43,733 bases of DNA from Rhodospirillaceae bacterium. Its GTDB lineage: Bacteria; Pseudomonadota; Alphaproteobacteria; Thalassobaculales; Thalassobaculaceae. Position 1 is the first letter of the stretch, and the number at the start of each line of letters is the position of its first letter. Shown piece after piece: positions 7,922-17,134 of the stretch. The notes beneath the pieces were generated by a model. The model saw only the letters and a list, made by a program, of their open reading frames with translations, was not told the DNA's origin and searched no databases. Both the position numbers and the translations under genes were made by a program. The stretch spans positions 1 to 43,733 of the forward strand of contig NZGS01000088.1 in the NCBI GenBank assembly GCA_002690995.1, written 5' to 3'.

Positions 7922-8764
7922 TTATCCTAAATTAAAGCCTTTCTTAACAAGATAAGCCGCAAGTTGATCGCGTTCCTTACTTGATACTTGGCGAGCTTTG
8001 TCCTCAGACCATCCATAAAAGTTTGCGACACCAAATTCTTCAACCTTTCGCTGCTTTTCCTGAGGAATTGAAAATATGGCGTCTCTTCTTTTATCGTAAG
8101 AGTCGATCTCAGGCTCAAGCTGAGAATCATTATATGAATTTATATGAACATTCACTGCTGGAGGCAGCCGCAAACTCAAATATCCATCCTCACTTGGATA
8201 CCCCGCGGTCATACCTGCTACTGGAAAGACAAAGTCGGGTAGCTCTAACAGCTCAGCTACCTCGTCAATATGATTCCTAATAACGCTTATTGGACAACAG
8301 CCTAGTCCTACAGCTTCGGCAGCCCGTATAAAATTCATTAGGACAAGGCCAGCATCAACAGCGGCGTTTAAAAATGCGTCCAAGTGATCATTTGCAAAAG
8401 GCTTATTTCGCATCTCGCAAATACGGCGAATACGTCGGCTGTCTCCCAGAAAAACCATAAGAACGGGGCATGTCCGCAGCCAGGGCATCGCAGGGATCAT
8501 ATTAGCAATGGCTTCTTGCTTATCCTTGTCTCGTATCACAACCACTGAGGCTTGTTGTAAATCAGATTTAGCGGGAGCAGAAAAAGCAGCACCCAGTAGA
8601 ACCTCCAAAAGTTCATCGGGTACAGGTTTATCTAGATAGCGACGATGTGTGCGGTGGTTGAGTATATTTGCTAATTCGTCAGACCCTTGCATATCTTCAC
8701 CGGCACTGGTAGCTAATCCAAAGCGATTTTTGATTAGATCAGCAATCCTCTCATTTTTTTTCAT
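7922..8764 (-). CDS. Nitroreductase family flavoprotein
   Basis: A 280-residue member of the FMN-dependent nitroreductase superfamily, similar in length to the NfsA/FRP group. HRTHRRYLDKPVP near residue 38 is the FMN-phosphate Arg motif. SAPAKSDLQQASVVVI, VDAGLVLMNFIRAAEAVGLGCCPI and AGYPSEDGYLSLRLP follow at the usual places of the fold. The reaction is NAD(P)H-dependent reduction of a nitro, quinone or other electrophilic substrate; which one is not shown by sequence. ATG 8764 is chosen because CTCCT on the plus strand gives AGGAG five bases before it; a GTG one codon upstream is possible. It is convergent with the TRAP operon and divergent from the PanE-like gene. Confidence 0.85.
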   Translation of the reverse strand: MKKNERIADLIKNRFGLATSAGEDMQGSDELANILNHRTHRRYLDKPVPDELLEVLLGAAFSAPAKSDLQQASVVVIRDKDKQEAIANMIPAMPWLRTCPVLMVFLGDSRRIRRICEMRNKPFANDHLDAFLNAAVDAGLVLMNFIRAAEAVGLGCCPISVIRNHIDEVAELLELPDFVFPVAGMTAGYPSEDGYLSLRLPPAVNVHINSYNDSQLEPEIDSYDKRRDAIFSIPQEKQRKVEEFGVANFYGWSEDKARQVSSKERDQLAAYLVKKGFNLG

Positions 8765-8959
8765 CACATCTCCTGACTGCCAGAGTTAATTTTCGTCCAA
8801 CTTGAATTTGATTACTAAGAAAGTCTATTAGTTTCGATGTTGTTAGAGAAACATAGCTTTGTTTTATATTTAAAAGCATTTCTTTATTAACTTTAAAAAT
8901 TTAGAATATATTAAGAACCATTCAATTGAAGCAAAAAAGCTAACGGGTGAGGTTAAATA

Positions 8960-9877
8960 ATGAAGATTGCAATTATTGGCTGTGGAGCGATGGGTTCGGT
9001 ATATGCGGCGCTTCTGGCGGATGCTGGTAACGAGGTTTGGGCAATTGATACATGGCAAGAGCACATCGATGCGATAAATAAAAATGGGCTCCGTGTCGAG
9101 GGTGCAAGTGGCGACCGCACGGTAAAAATAAATGCCAGCGCCGATGCTATTGACGCAGGTGAGTGTGACTTAATTATTGTGGCTACCAAAGCAAGTGGGG
9201 TAGCGACGGCGGCTCAAGCCGCAAAAACGATTGCAGGTCCAAATAGTGTCATCTTAACAATTCAGAACGGGCTAGGTGCTGCAGACCGGATAGCAGAGGC
9301 GATTGATACTAGTCAGGTTATGATTGGTGTTGTCGGTGGTTTTGGAGCGTCCATTAAACAGCCTGGGCACGCTCATCATAATGGCATGCAGTTAGTACGA
9401 CTAGGCGAGATGAATGGCGGGATGAGTGACCGCCTTACCACAGTTGTAAACACTTGGGAGAAAGCTGGCTTCACCGCGAAAGGTTATCCTGATATACATC
9501 AAATGATATGGGAGAAATTCATCTGCAATGTGACGTATAGTGGTCCTTGTGCGCTTATGAATGCCACGATAGGGGAGGTTCAAGCCAGTTCGGAAGCTTG
9601 GTTCGTCGCATTGAACTGCGCTAAGGAAGCGGATGCTGTAGCGAGAGCAAAGAACATTACATTAGGATTTGATGATGTTGAGACCTATGTGAAAGAATTT
9701 GGTGCAAATATGCCAGATGCTAGGCCTTCAATGCTGCTCGATCACTTGGCCAAAAGACCATCTGAAATTGATGGCATAAATGGTGCTGTTCCTGTTGAAG
9801 CAAAAAAGATCGGGATGTCTGCTCCCATAAATGAATTGGTGTCCAATTTGATCCGGGGTAAGGAAGCTAATTTTTAG
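8960..9877 (+). CDS. Ketopantoate reductase (PanE/ApbA) family protein
   Basis: A 305-residue NAD(P)H-dependent 2-oxoacid reductase-type protein. The N-terminal Rossmann motif is IIGCGAMGSVYA (residues 5-16). VVATKASGVATAAQ and ILTIQNGLGAADRI mark the nucleotide domain, and IWEKFICNVTYSG holds the conserved catalytic Lys. The C-terminal domain has LAKRPSEIDGINGAVPVEAKKIG, the classical Glu-Ile-Asp-x-Ile-Asn-Gly motif. Several paralogues of this family do not act on ketopantoate, and no other pantothenate gene is nearby, so I do not assign panE. GGGTGAGG precedes the ATG. The neighbours suggest a catabolic or detoxification role, which is inference. Confidence 0.85.
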   Translation: MKIAIIGCGAMGSVYAALLADAGNEVWAIDTWQEHIDAINKNGLRVEGASGDRTVKINASADAIDAGECDLIIVATKASGVATAAQAAKTIAGPNSVILTIQNGLGAADRIAEAIDTSQVMIGVVGGFGASIKQPGHAHHNGMQLVRLGEMNGGMSDRLTTVVNTWEKAGFTAKGYPDIHQMIWEKFICNVTYSGPCALMNATIGEVQASSEAWFVALNCAKEADAVARAKNITLGFDDVETYVKEFGANMPDARPSMLLDHLAKRPSEIDGINGAVPVEAKKIGMSAPINELVSNLIRGKEANF

Positions 9878-9904
9878 GTCAAAGATAAACGCCGAGCACA
9901 GAAA

Positions 9905-10777
9905 TCATATTTGGCCTTGGAAATTATCTTGGCCTCTTTTGTACGAGCGATTGCTTTGATGTGGATTTCTGTTGACGAGGGGACGACCAAAAAGTGGATG
10001 AGTAGCGCTCCTCACTTCATGCTCTATTTTGAAAATAGGTTTATTGTTGTCGAGATCGACAATATCTATAAATCGCCACTCGTGCTGATCTGACTCTCTT
10101 GAAACCAAGCCTCGTTCCAATAATTTTTGGTAAGGCACTGCGAAGTCAGCGATATAAATAGCGATATGGTGGCCGTCATATTTGGCTTGCTTTTCATTTG
10201 TTTCAATAAAGTAAACATATTGGGATGTTCCTGTCGTAACCATGGCGCAAGTCTTACCATGACGTTTCCCAATGGAGGCCTTGGCTCCCAATATCTCTCG
10301 ATAGAAATTAACTATTTTTCCTGCGCTGTTTTTTGGAACGAAGAATTCAACATAGGGTAGACCTATTTCAACATTTCCAAATGTCTCATCTGGTGCATGA
10401 ACGCGAATTTGATTTCCCCACGGACAACTGACGTCAATAAACTCCTTCTTACGTGAAAATGAAAATTTTGTTTTCGACAAAGGTTCTTTTATCATTTTCA
10501 AACTTTGAAAAGTTGCTTTCAAGTTCGGTGACACAAGTCCGATACGCCCTCGTAAAATTTGAGGGGACGGATCACGCCTTGGCAGATGGATTTGGCTTCG
10601 GCCAACATTGATCCACATATTGTCCAGACCCGTCATTAGGAAAGGATCGCGGGTAAAGCCAAGTCCAGTAACATAAAAAAGGATTGCGGGCGCTTGATCA
10701 GGAATCATAAGATTTACGTGTTCCATATGAAGAATATTGCCTAATGATTCACTAGACCGATTATATGATCGTGACAT
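9905..10777 (-). CDS. VOC superfamily protein with two glyoxalase-fold modules
   Basis: A 290-residue protein. The first vicinal-oxygen-chelate module starts at MEHVNLMIPDQAPAILFYVTGLGF (residues 18-41). The second begins near residue 140 (LPYVEFFVPKNSAGKIVNFYREILGA) and includes GHHIAIYIADF and IFKIEHEV, which could supply the metal ligands His and Glu. Such proteins include ring-cleavage dioxygenases, lactoylglutathione lyases and antibiotic-binding proteins; nothing here fixes the reaction. The last 30 residues are Arg/Asn-rich and unlike the domain. The ATG follows a GGAG site. It lies between the PanE-like gene (convergent) and the amidohydrolase gene (divergent). Confidence 0.8.
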   Translation of the reverse strand: MSRSYNRSSESLGNILHMEHVNLMIPDQAPAILFYVTGLGFTRDPFLMTGLDNMWINVGRSQIHLPRRDPSPQILRGRIGLVSPNLKATFQSLKMIKEPLSKTKFSFSRKKEFIDVSCPWGNQIRVHAPDETFGNVEIGLPYVEFFVPKNSAGKIVNFYREILGAKASIGKRHGKTCAMVTTGTSQYVYFIETNEKQAKYDGHHIAIYIADFAVPYQKLLERGLVSRESDQHEWRFIDIVDLDNNKPIFKIEHEVRSATHPLFGRPLVNRNPHQSNRSYKRGQDNFQGQI

Positions 10778-11036
10778 AAAACCACTCCGCTTCTCTATAT
10801 ATATGATGTCGAAAAATCTTGAGCATGAATTGGTCGATTATTGAGCACAAATATTAAATTGATCAAACAGAAATGAAATAATTTCTTCTATTAATGCTTA
10901 AGATGCTAAAATTATCTTCGATGATCTATAGTCAAACCAAATATCTTCTAGGGATACTTTCTACCTCTTAAAGCGCTAAGGTAGGCGTATTATGGGCGTA
11001 GCCGACAGACTTACGTAAATTTAGAAGGGACGAGGA

Positions 11037-12062
11037 ATGATTGCGCAGTCGAGGAATCACAAATGGCTTCAACAACATGATGAAGCTATTTTAGAACCGG
11101 AGTTGCCCATCATCGATCCTCATCACCACCTTTGGGATAAGAATACCAATCATCTTGTGCAACCACGTTATCTTTTGGACGAAATATTGGAAGATATCAA
11201 TTGCGGCCATAATATCGTGGCAACTGTATTTATTGAATGCGGCGCAATGTTTAAAGTCGGGGGAGATGAACACCTTCGTGCTGTTGGAGAAACAGAATTT
11301 GTCAATGGCATTGCTGCAATGTGCGAGTCTGGCATTTATGGTGCTACTAAGGTCGCTGCGGCTATTATAGGTACAGTGGATTTGACGATAGGTGCGTTAG
11401 CTGGCGAGGTGTTAGATATGCATCTAGCTGCAGGTTGTGGAAGATTTCGCGGAATTAGGCGCGCGGTCGCATGGGATTCGTCAAATGAAATTCGCAATCA
11501 CCGCACAAATCCTCCGCCTAATTTATTATTGCAAGATGACTTTCGTCGAGGTTTTGGGGAGTTGAGCCGCAGGGGGTTAACTTTCGAAGCTTGGTGTTAT
11601 CATACTCAAATCGCAGAAGTGACGGATCTCGCGAGAGCATTTCCAGACACAAAAATAATCCTAGACCATTTCGGCGGTCCCCTTGGAATTGGCCCATACA
11701 AGGGAAAACAGAATGAGATTTTTCAAAAATGGAATAAAGATATTGTTGAGTTGGCAAAGTGTGAAAATGTCTATGCTAAGCTAGGAGGTGTAAACATGGA
11801 TGTAAATGGCTTTGCGTGGCATGAAAGAAAAAGGCCCCCCAGTAGCCAAGAGCTAGCCGCTGCTACTGAGCATTTCTACCATTGTACTATTGACGCTTTC
11901 GGTTCAAACCGGTGTATGTTTGAGTCAAATTTTCCTGTGGATAAGTTAAGCTTTAGTTATAAAATTCTTTGGAATATGTTTAAATTAATTACAAAGAACG
12001 CTTCAAAAGAAGAAAAAGCAGCCTTGTTTCATGACACGGCTGCCGAAGTCTACTCGATATGA
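11037..12062 (+). CDS. COG3618-type amidohydrolase (TIM-barrel metal-dependent hydrolase)
   Basis: A 341-residue member of the amidohydrolase superfamily. The N-terminal metal motif is IIDPHHHLWD (residues 25-34). FIECGAMF, CGRFRGIRRAVAWD and TFEAWCYHTQI are the next barrel strands. IILDHFGGPLG holds the strand-6 His, and FESNFPVDK near the end supplies the catalytic Asp. This arrangement matches the group that includes 2-pyrone-4,6-dicarboxylate lactonase and fuconolactonase, so lactone hydrolysis is the likely chemistry, with an unknown substrate. A strong GACGAGG site precedes the ATG. It is followed on the same strand by an MFS exporter gene 65 bases away, which may be co-expressed. Confidence 0.88.
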   Translation: MIAQSRNHKWLQQHDEAILEPELPIIDPHHHLWDKNTNHLVQPRYLLDEILEDINCGHNIVATVFIECGAMFKVGGDEHLRAVGETEFVNGIAAMCESGIYGATKVAAAIIGTVDLTIGALAGEVLDMHLAAGCGRFRGIRRAVAWDSSNEIRNHRTNPPPNLLLQDDFRRGFGELSRRGLTFEAWCYHTQIAEVTDLARAFPDTKIILDHFGGPLGIGPYKGKQNEIFQKWNKDIVELAKCENVYAKLGGVNMDVNGFAWHERKRPPSSQELAAATEHFYHCTIDAFGSNRCMFESNFPVDKLSFSYKILWNMFKLITKNASKEEKAALFHDTAAEVYSI

Positions 12063-12127
12063 TAAATACCTCTTACGCTTTGATACGACCCTAGTGGTCA
12101 CATGTTTTTTTATCCTGAGAGCTAAAA

Positions 12128-13645
12128 TTGTTTACGTTGAACAAGCCTGCCCATGGACCATTTAGTAGGCTAGAACGAATTATAATAACGGTGCCGGTTC
12201 TGGTTGCATCGCTTCTACACTCTCTGAACATGAGCACTGCTTATGTAGCACTTCCAAATATTCAAGGTAATTTGTCGGCAGCTCCCGACCAAGTAGGGTG
12301 GGTGATTACAGCCTTTGTTGTAGCAACGGCTATAGGGACGATTTTGACTAACGTCTTTAGTGAGAAGTTTGGAAGACGTCAGGTTTTTTTAGCGTCGATT
12401 GTCGGTTTTACTGTAACCTCATTGCTCGCTGGCACATCTAGTACGCTTACTGAGTTAGTATTATTTAGAATGTTACAAGGTTTCGTTTCGGCACCACTGC
12501 TGCCTATCTCGCAAGCCATAATGTTAGATACATATCCGCGTGAAAAGCACGGTTTTGCAATGAGTATATGGTCAATGGGAATGATCTTAGGGCCAGTAGC
12601 TGGACCAACGGTGGGAGCTATGCTAACTGAGTTCTACGATTGGCGTTATGTATTTTATATGAATGTTCCATTTGGGCTCGTCGCTTTTTTCTCTATTTTG
12701 GTAACTCTGCCAGCCGCCCATACGCTGGGTCAAAAAATGGATTGGCTAGGTGTAATAGCACTCATTGTTGCAGTTTCGTGTCTTCAATTAGTGCTAGATA
12801 GGGGAGAGCGATTGGGATGGTTCAGTTCTCCTGAAATTATTATTAATACAATTCTATCAGCAACCGCGTTCTATATATTTGTAGTACATTGCCTAACTAC
12901 GGATGCGCCGTATATTACGCTCAAGATGTTAACGGACCGTAATTATGTGATTGGTCTCTTTTTAATATTTACCTTCGGTATAGCCGTTTTTTCATCCCTA
13001 TTTATTTTGCCGCTTTTTTTGCAAAATATCCAAGGCTATCCGGTCTTATCTGCTGGATGGGTAATTTCATCAAGAGGTCTTGGGACAATGTTTGCAATGA
13101 TGTGCTCAGGTTTTTTGTTGAGCATGATTTCCGGTAAATATCTCATCCTCTTGGGTTTAATTTGCGTTGGCGTAAGTAATGTTTGGATGACCCAATGGAC
13201 GGCTGATGTAAATATGCAAGAGGTTATTTATATTACGATAGTAAATGGATTCGGAATGGGAATGATGTGGGTTGCTTTAACGACCGTGACATTCTCTACG
13301 CTTGAACCAATCTATCGTGTTGAAGCCGCGTCACTTTTTTCGCTGATACGAGCCATAGGAGCTAGCATGGGCACGTCTGTTGTTGTCTCTATACTGGTTC
13401 GATCGACGCAAGCAAATTATATTGAAATGAGAGCACAAATTACTGAATTTAGATCGACATTGAATTCAATAGTCAGCGGACAACCATTTGATTTAAAATC
13501 CATGGCTGATTTACGAAATTTAGAGACACTCGTAATGATTGAAGCGCAGATGGTTGCGTTCCTGAACGACTTTGTGTTCTTAGTCGTAATAGCCTTTGGT
13601 GCAATACCGTTTGTTTTTCTCCTGCGCGCTAGGACAAAAAACTAA
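12128..13645 (+). CDS. MFS transporter, DHA2 (14-helix, EmrB/QacA) family
   Basis: A 505-residue polytopic membrane protein with about 14 hydrophobic segments, a proton-driven drug or metabolite exporter by family. Motif A is FSEKFGRRQVF after helix 2, FRMLQGFVSAPLLPISQAI is motif B in helix 4, and GMILGPVAGPTVGAML in helix 5 is motif C, the antiporter signature. DWRYVFYMNVPFG is the usual DHA2 segment after it. The frame opens with TTG at 12128 behind a GAGAG site; no better ATG exists before helix 1. No EmrA-type fusion protein or TetR regulator is adjacent. The substrate is unknown; it may move a product of the neighbouring enzymes, but this is a guess. Confidence 0.88.
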   Translation: MFTLNKPAHGPFSRLERIIITVPVLVASLLHSLNMSTAYVALPNIQGNLSAAPDQVGWVITAFVVATAIGTILTNVFSEKFGRRQVFLASIVGFTVTSLLAGTSSTLTELVLFRMLQGFVSAPLLPISQAIMLDTYPREKHGFAMSIWSMGMILGPVAGPTVGAMLTEFYDWRYVFYMNVPFGLVAFFSILVTLPAAHTLGQKMDWLGVIALIVAVSCLQLVLDRGERLGWFSSPEIIINTILSATAFYIFVVHCLTTDAPYITLKMLTDRNYVIGLFLIFTFGIAVFSSLFILPLFLQNIQGYPVLSAGWVISSRGLGTMFAMMCSGFLLSMISGKYLILLGLICVGVSNVWMTQWTADVNMQEVIYITIVNGFGMGMMWVALTTVTFSTLEPIYRVEAASLFSLIRAIGASMGTSVVVSILVRSTQANYIEMRAQITEFRSTLNSIVSGQPFDLKSMADLRNLETLVMIEAQMVAFLNDFVFLVVIAFGAIPFVFLLRARTKN

Positions 13646-13734
13646 CTAGAGTTTATCGAGGTTTGTGTAATAATATCGTACTATTCTGTACAGATTTTAT
13701 TATTTGGCAAAACAATTTCGTGGAGCAATAGCGG

Positions 13735-14658
13735 ATGTCTCTTCCCAATCAACGTATCGTCTATTTGAACGGCAAGTTTGTACCTGAAGACGAAGCGACT
13801 ATTCCTATTAAGGACCAAGGCTTCAAATATGGCGATGGTGTTTTTGATACTACAAGGACATTTGGACACAAAATCTTTAGGCTAAAAGAACATTTGGAGA
13901 GATTCGAGCGCACTCTAAAGTATATGGATTTGGACCCAGGCCATAGTATGGAGGACTTTCAAACCATTACGGAGGAGGTCGTTAATCGCAACTTACCGCT
14001 GTTAGACGAAAGGGAAGATTACTGGGTTACACAGAGGGTAACGAGGGGGCTATCCAATGACGACAAAACAGCTTGGCCCGATTGGCCTGATGCTACGGTA
14101 ATCGTCGAATGCAGTCCTTTGCCATTGACCGCGCGAGCAAAATTTTATCGCGATGGTATCCAGTTAATTACACCATCTGTTCGGCGGGTCGCACCTGAAA
14201 TGGTAAGCCCTCGTGCAAAGACCCATAACTACATTAATTTTGTCATAGGGGACCTTGAAGTTGCAGCTCAAAATCCTGACGCACTGTCTTTTTTATTAGA
14301 TGCGCGGGGCAATCTTTCAGAAGGAAAAGGCAGCAACATTTTTATAATCAAAAACAATAAACTTGCAACGCCTAAGGAGCAATATGTTTTGCCCGGTGTA
14401 AGTAGGCAGGTGACAATTCAGTTATGTGAGCGGTTAGGGCTAGAGATCGAAGAAAAGAATCTAGACCTATTTGATGCCTATAATGCGGACGAAATCTTTA
14501 TAACTTCAACTAGCTTTTGTATTTGCCCCGTCCAAAGTATAAATGGTCGCATGCCGGTTGTCTCTTCTTGCCCTGGACCAGTAACAGAATCTCTTATCAG
14601 AGCATATGTAGACCTTGTAGATTTTGATTGGTACACGCAGTACTTGGACCACCTTTAA
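13735..14658 (+). CDS. Class IV PLP-dependent aminotransferase (branched-chain/D-amino acid type)
   Basis: A 307-residue fold-type IV PLP enzyme. Landmarks are DQGFKYGDGVFDTTRTF (N-terminal conserved region), the PLP lysine in RAKTHNYINFV (K162), the phosphate-handling LSEGKGSNIFIIKN, and LPGVSRQVTIQLCERLGL. EIFITSTSFCICPVQSINGR is the C-terminal substrate loop. Length and motifs fit the IlvE/DAAT/aminodeoxychorismate lyase group, and motif reading alone does not separate these. True IlvE is possible and would fit the ilvBH genes at 38-40 kb, but the Ser-Phe-Cys-Ile-Cys segment differs from common IlvE proteins, so I leave it open. The gene ends one base before convergent mutY ends. Confidence 0.85.
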   Translation: MSLPNQRIVYLNGKFVPEDEATIPIKDQGFKYGDGVFDTTRTFGHKIFRLKEHLERFERTLKYMDLDPGHSMEDFQTITEEVVNRNLPLLDEREDYWVTQRVTRGLSNDDKTAWPDWPDATVIVECSPLPLTARAKFYRDGIQLITPSVRRVAPEMVSPRAKTHNYINFVIGDLEVAAQNPDALSFLLDARGNLSEGKGSNIFIIKNNKLATPKEQYVLPGVSRQVTIQLCERLGLEIEEKNLDLFDAYNADEIFITSTSFCICPVQSINGRMPVVSSCPGPVTESLIRAYVDLVDFDWYTQYLDHL

Positions 14659-14659
14659 T

Positions 14660-15754
14660 TCACATAGGATTGTTGCTATTCTCTGCACTTGAACGAAAAT
14701 GTTTTACCACTTTAAGCATGAGTTTAGGTAAGCCCACACTTTCTATTTTATCTAAGGAATACCAATGCAGACCAGCATGCCAATCATTTTTCTCGACGCG
14801 CATAACTACAACCCTTAAAACCAATTTAAAATGAGTAAAAACATGCTCAACTGTTCCCGTTATGGCTTTGGAATGTGGTATACACATTGTTAATTTCCTA
14901 ATTAACTCACTATGTCGTTCATCTTGTTCCCAGCCTACGGAAGGAACTTCAAGCATGCCACCTAACAGGCCTCTATCAGTTCGCCGATAAAGTAGGATTT
15001 CATTAGCAGTGTTTATAATCACATAGGCTGTTCCTTCTCTTTTGGGTGCTTTTTTTTGTTTTTTGCTAATCGGGATGGCATGTGTTTCCTCGTGCAGAAA
15101 AGCCCCGCAAAATTCTGTCAAAGGACAAGTAAAGCAGAGCGGTCGTCGCGGAGTACAAACCGTGGCGCCTAAGTCCATCACTGCTTGAGCGTAATCACCG
15201 GTTCTAGCTTTTGGGGTAGTTTTTGAGGCTAATGATTTAATGATCAATTTATTTTCTTTGATAGGGGTCTTAATCCGATATACGCGTGCAATGACTCTCT
15301 CAACGTTTCCATCAACAGGCGTTGCGTCTTTCCCAAATGCTATGGCTGCCACAGCTGCAGCCGTGTACGGACCGATGCCAGGTAATTTTAATAATTCGGC
15401 TTCTTCCTTCGGAAATTCTCCTGCATGATCACGCGTGATAATTTGCGCGCAGCGGTGCAGGTTCCTAGCGCGCGCGTAGTATCCCAATCCGGCCCATTCA
15501 CGAAGGACATTGTTAACGTCAGCAGCCGCAAGGCTTTCGATTGTAGGCCACAAATCAATAAAGCGATTAAAGTAAGGTACTACTGTCACGACTTGGGTTT
15601 GTTGAAGCATAATTTCGCTCAACCAAACCCTATAAGGATCAGGAGTTTCTCGGCCCACAGCGCGCCATGGGAGTATTCTCTGATGTGCATCGTACCATAG
15701 AAGAAGTTGTTCCGTTATATTGATAGATGATCTGCGTGGTGTAATGTTTTCCAT
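14660..15754 (-). CDS. mutY: A/G-specific adenine DNA glycosylase
   Basis: MutY removes adenine mispaired with 8-oxoguanine. The 364-residue protein has the full set of elements: catalytic Glu47 (LSEIMLQQTQV), the helix-hairpin-helix LPGIGPYTAAAV with VDGNVERV carrying Asp148, and a complete [4Fe-4S] cluster C200-x6-C207-x2-C210-x5-C216. The C-terminal NUDIX-like domain (about 240-355) includes RRTDRGLLGGMLEVPS, which reads the 8-oxoG strand. It is divergent from dciA with a 64-base gap. The mutY-dciA-dsbA-smc neighbourhood is common in alphaproteobacteria. Confidence 0.96.
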   Translation of the reverse strand: MENITPRRSSINITEQLLLWYDAHQRILPWRAVGRETPDPYRVWLSEIMLQQTQVVTVVPYFNRFIDLWPTIESLAAADVNNVLREWAGLGYYARARNLHRCAQIITRDHAGEFPKEEAELLKLPGIGPYTAAAVAAIAFGKDATPVDGNVERVIARVYRIKTPIKENKLIIKSLASKTTPKARTGDYAQAVMDLGATVCTPRRPLCFTCPLTEFCGAFLHEETHAIPISKKQKKAPKREGTAYVIINTANEILLYRRTDRGLLGGMLEVPSVGWEQDERHSELIRKLTMCIPHSKAITGTVEHVFTHFKLVLRVVVMRVEKNDWHAGLHWYSLDKIESVGLPKLMLKVVKHFRSSAENSNNPM

Positions 15755-15818
15755 ATGAAGTAAATTACTGTATTCTCCTCTCCAGTTAAACAGGTAAGGG
15801 GCCCGCTGGAATACCTTT

Positions 15819-16328
15819 ATGCATCAAAATCTCAAACAATATGGCAAGAGGAGCACGACAAGTGGTGGCCTGAAAAATGTCAACTTATCGCTTAATAAAG
15901 TTGCGGATAAAGTGCTCAAGAAACGGGGTTTCATTGAATCAGCAGTGGTGTATAGATGGACATCGATTGTTGGCAAGGAGCTCTCGGAGTGGTGCTATCC
16001 TACACGTCTTTCGTTCCCCCGCAACAAGACACTCGGTGCAACTATGTTCCTTGATGTCTTGGGCGCTAGAAGTCTTGAAGTGCAGCATTTGCAGCCTCTA
16101 ATTTTAGAGAGGACTAACTTAATTTTTGGTTACGCTGCTGTAAAAAATATCTCGATTCGACAGGTGCACGGTATAGAACCTAAAAAACGGATCAAAAAAA
16201 ATGTTCGCTCTTTGACATTCGAAGAAGAAAAATGGGTTGTCGAGAGTGTTGAGGGAACCAAGTCACAAGAATTAAAAAACGCGCTAGAAACCCTAGGGAG
16301 AGCCATTTTATCAAAGAAATTAATATAG
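15819..16328 (+). CDS. dciA: DciA-like protein (DUF721), probable replicative helicase loader
   Basis: A 169-residue protein with the DUF721 domain at residues 20-110: VADKVLKKRGF, VVYRWTSIVGKELSEWCYPTRLSFPR and LEVQHLQPLILERTNLIFGY are its conserved parts. DciA is the ancestral loader that interacts with DnaB in bacteria lacking DnaC. The C-terminal 60 residues are Lys/Glu-rich and probably disordered. No strong ribosome-binding site is seen before the ATG. Position between mutY and dsbA is the expected synteny. The helicase-loading role is taken from family knowledge, not from this sequence. Confidence 0.82.
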   Translation: MHQNLKQYGKRSTTSGGLKNVNLSLNKVADKVLKKRGFIESAVVYRWTSIVGKELSEWCYPTRLSFPRNKTLGATMFLDVLGARSLEVQHLQPLILERTNLIFGYAAVKNISIRQVHGIEPKKRIKKNVRSLTFEEEKWVVESVEGTKSQELKNALETLGRAILSKKLI

Positions 16329-16451
16329 ATTAAAATCGCAGCGGAATATGTTTCGTTACCTAATATCACATTGTGAACATAATTTTATTTTTAAATATCG
16401 TAGCAGGTTGCGAGCAACGATCTTGCATCCTATCCTAACGGCATCTTTTTT

Positions 16452-17087
16452 ATGGAGTCTTTCGTGCGTTTAATTAAGTTTTTTGTATATCTCGCGTTAC
16501 CACTTCTAGTAGCGATGCCACTACTAAAAACGAGTCATGCGTCAGATCAAAATTTAACCCCTTTCCTGAAAGAAGCGCTCGCAGAGCGAACTATTGGATC
16601 GGATAAAGCAAAACTCACCGTAGTTGAATATTTCTCTTTCACGTGCCCCGCATGTGGACGTTTTCACACAGACGTGTATCCAAAGTTGAAAGAGAAGTAT
16701 GTAGATACTGGGTTAGTTAAATTCGAGTTTCGAGATTTTCCACTCGATCAATGGGCGCTACGTGCGTCGGCGCTGGCTCGCTGTGTTCCGTCAAAGTTCT
16801 ACGAACCGATGGTAAGTGTCTTGATGAAACAGCAGTCAATATGGGCTGGATCGGAAGATGTTGGCGCGGCACTGTTAAAACTTGGTCAACTTGCAGGATT
16901 AAATGAAGAAAAAGCGCGCAAATGCATGGATGACACGCAACTGCTAGATGGCATAATTAAAGCAAGGATGGAAGGCAATCAAAAATATGGAATTGATACG
17001 ACCCCATCTTTTTTAATAGGCGGGAAGCGGATTAAAGCGTTTGAATTTGAAATGTTAGATAAAGCTATTCAACAAGAATTGAAATAA
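16452..17087 (+). CDS. DsbA-family periplasmic thiol:disulfide oxidoreductase
   Basis: A 211-residue exported thioredoxin-fold protein. An N-terminal hydrophobic segment (FFVYLALPLLVAM) with cleavage near TSHAS precedes the fold. YFSFTCPACGRFH gives the CPAC active site. The cis-proline loop is GIDTTPSFLIGG, with Thr-Pro as in DsbA-like proteins. It belongs to the alphaproteobacterial group related to ScsC/DsbA2. It lies 48 bases before smc in the usual alphaproteobacterial order. DsbB at 3353-3862 is the probable reoxidant (inference). Confidence 0.9.
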   Translation: MESFVRLIKFFVYLALPLLVAMPLLKTSHASDQNLTPFLKEALAERTIGSDKAKLTVVEYFSFTCPACGRFHTDVYPKLKEKYVDTGLVKFEFRDFPLDQWALRASALARCVPSKFYEPMVSVLMKQQSIWAGSEDVGAALLKLGQLAGLNEEKARKCMDDTQLLDGIIKARMEGNQKYGIDTTPSFLIGGKRIKAFEFEMLDKAIQQELK

Positions 17088-17134
17088 AGTTTCTACAACA
17101 AGAGGCTTTATGCCTGGATTTTAGGATAAATAAA

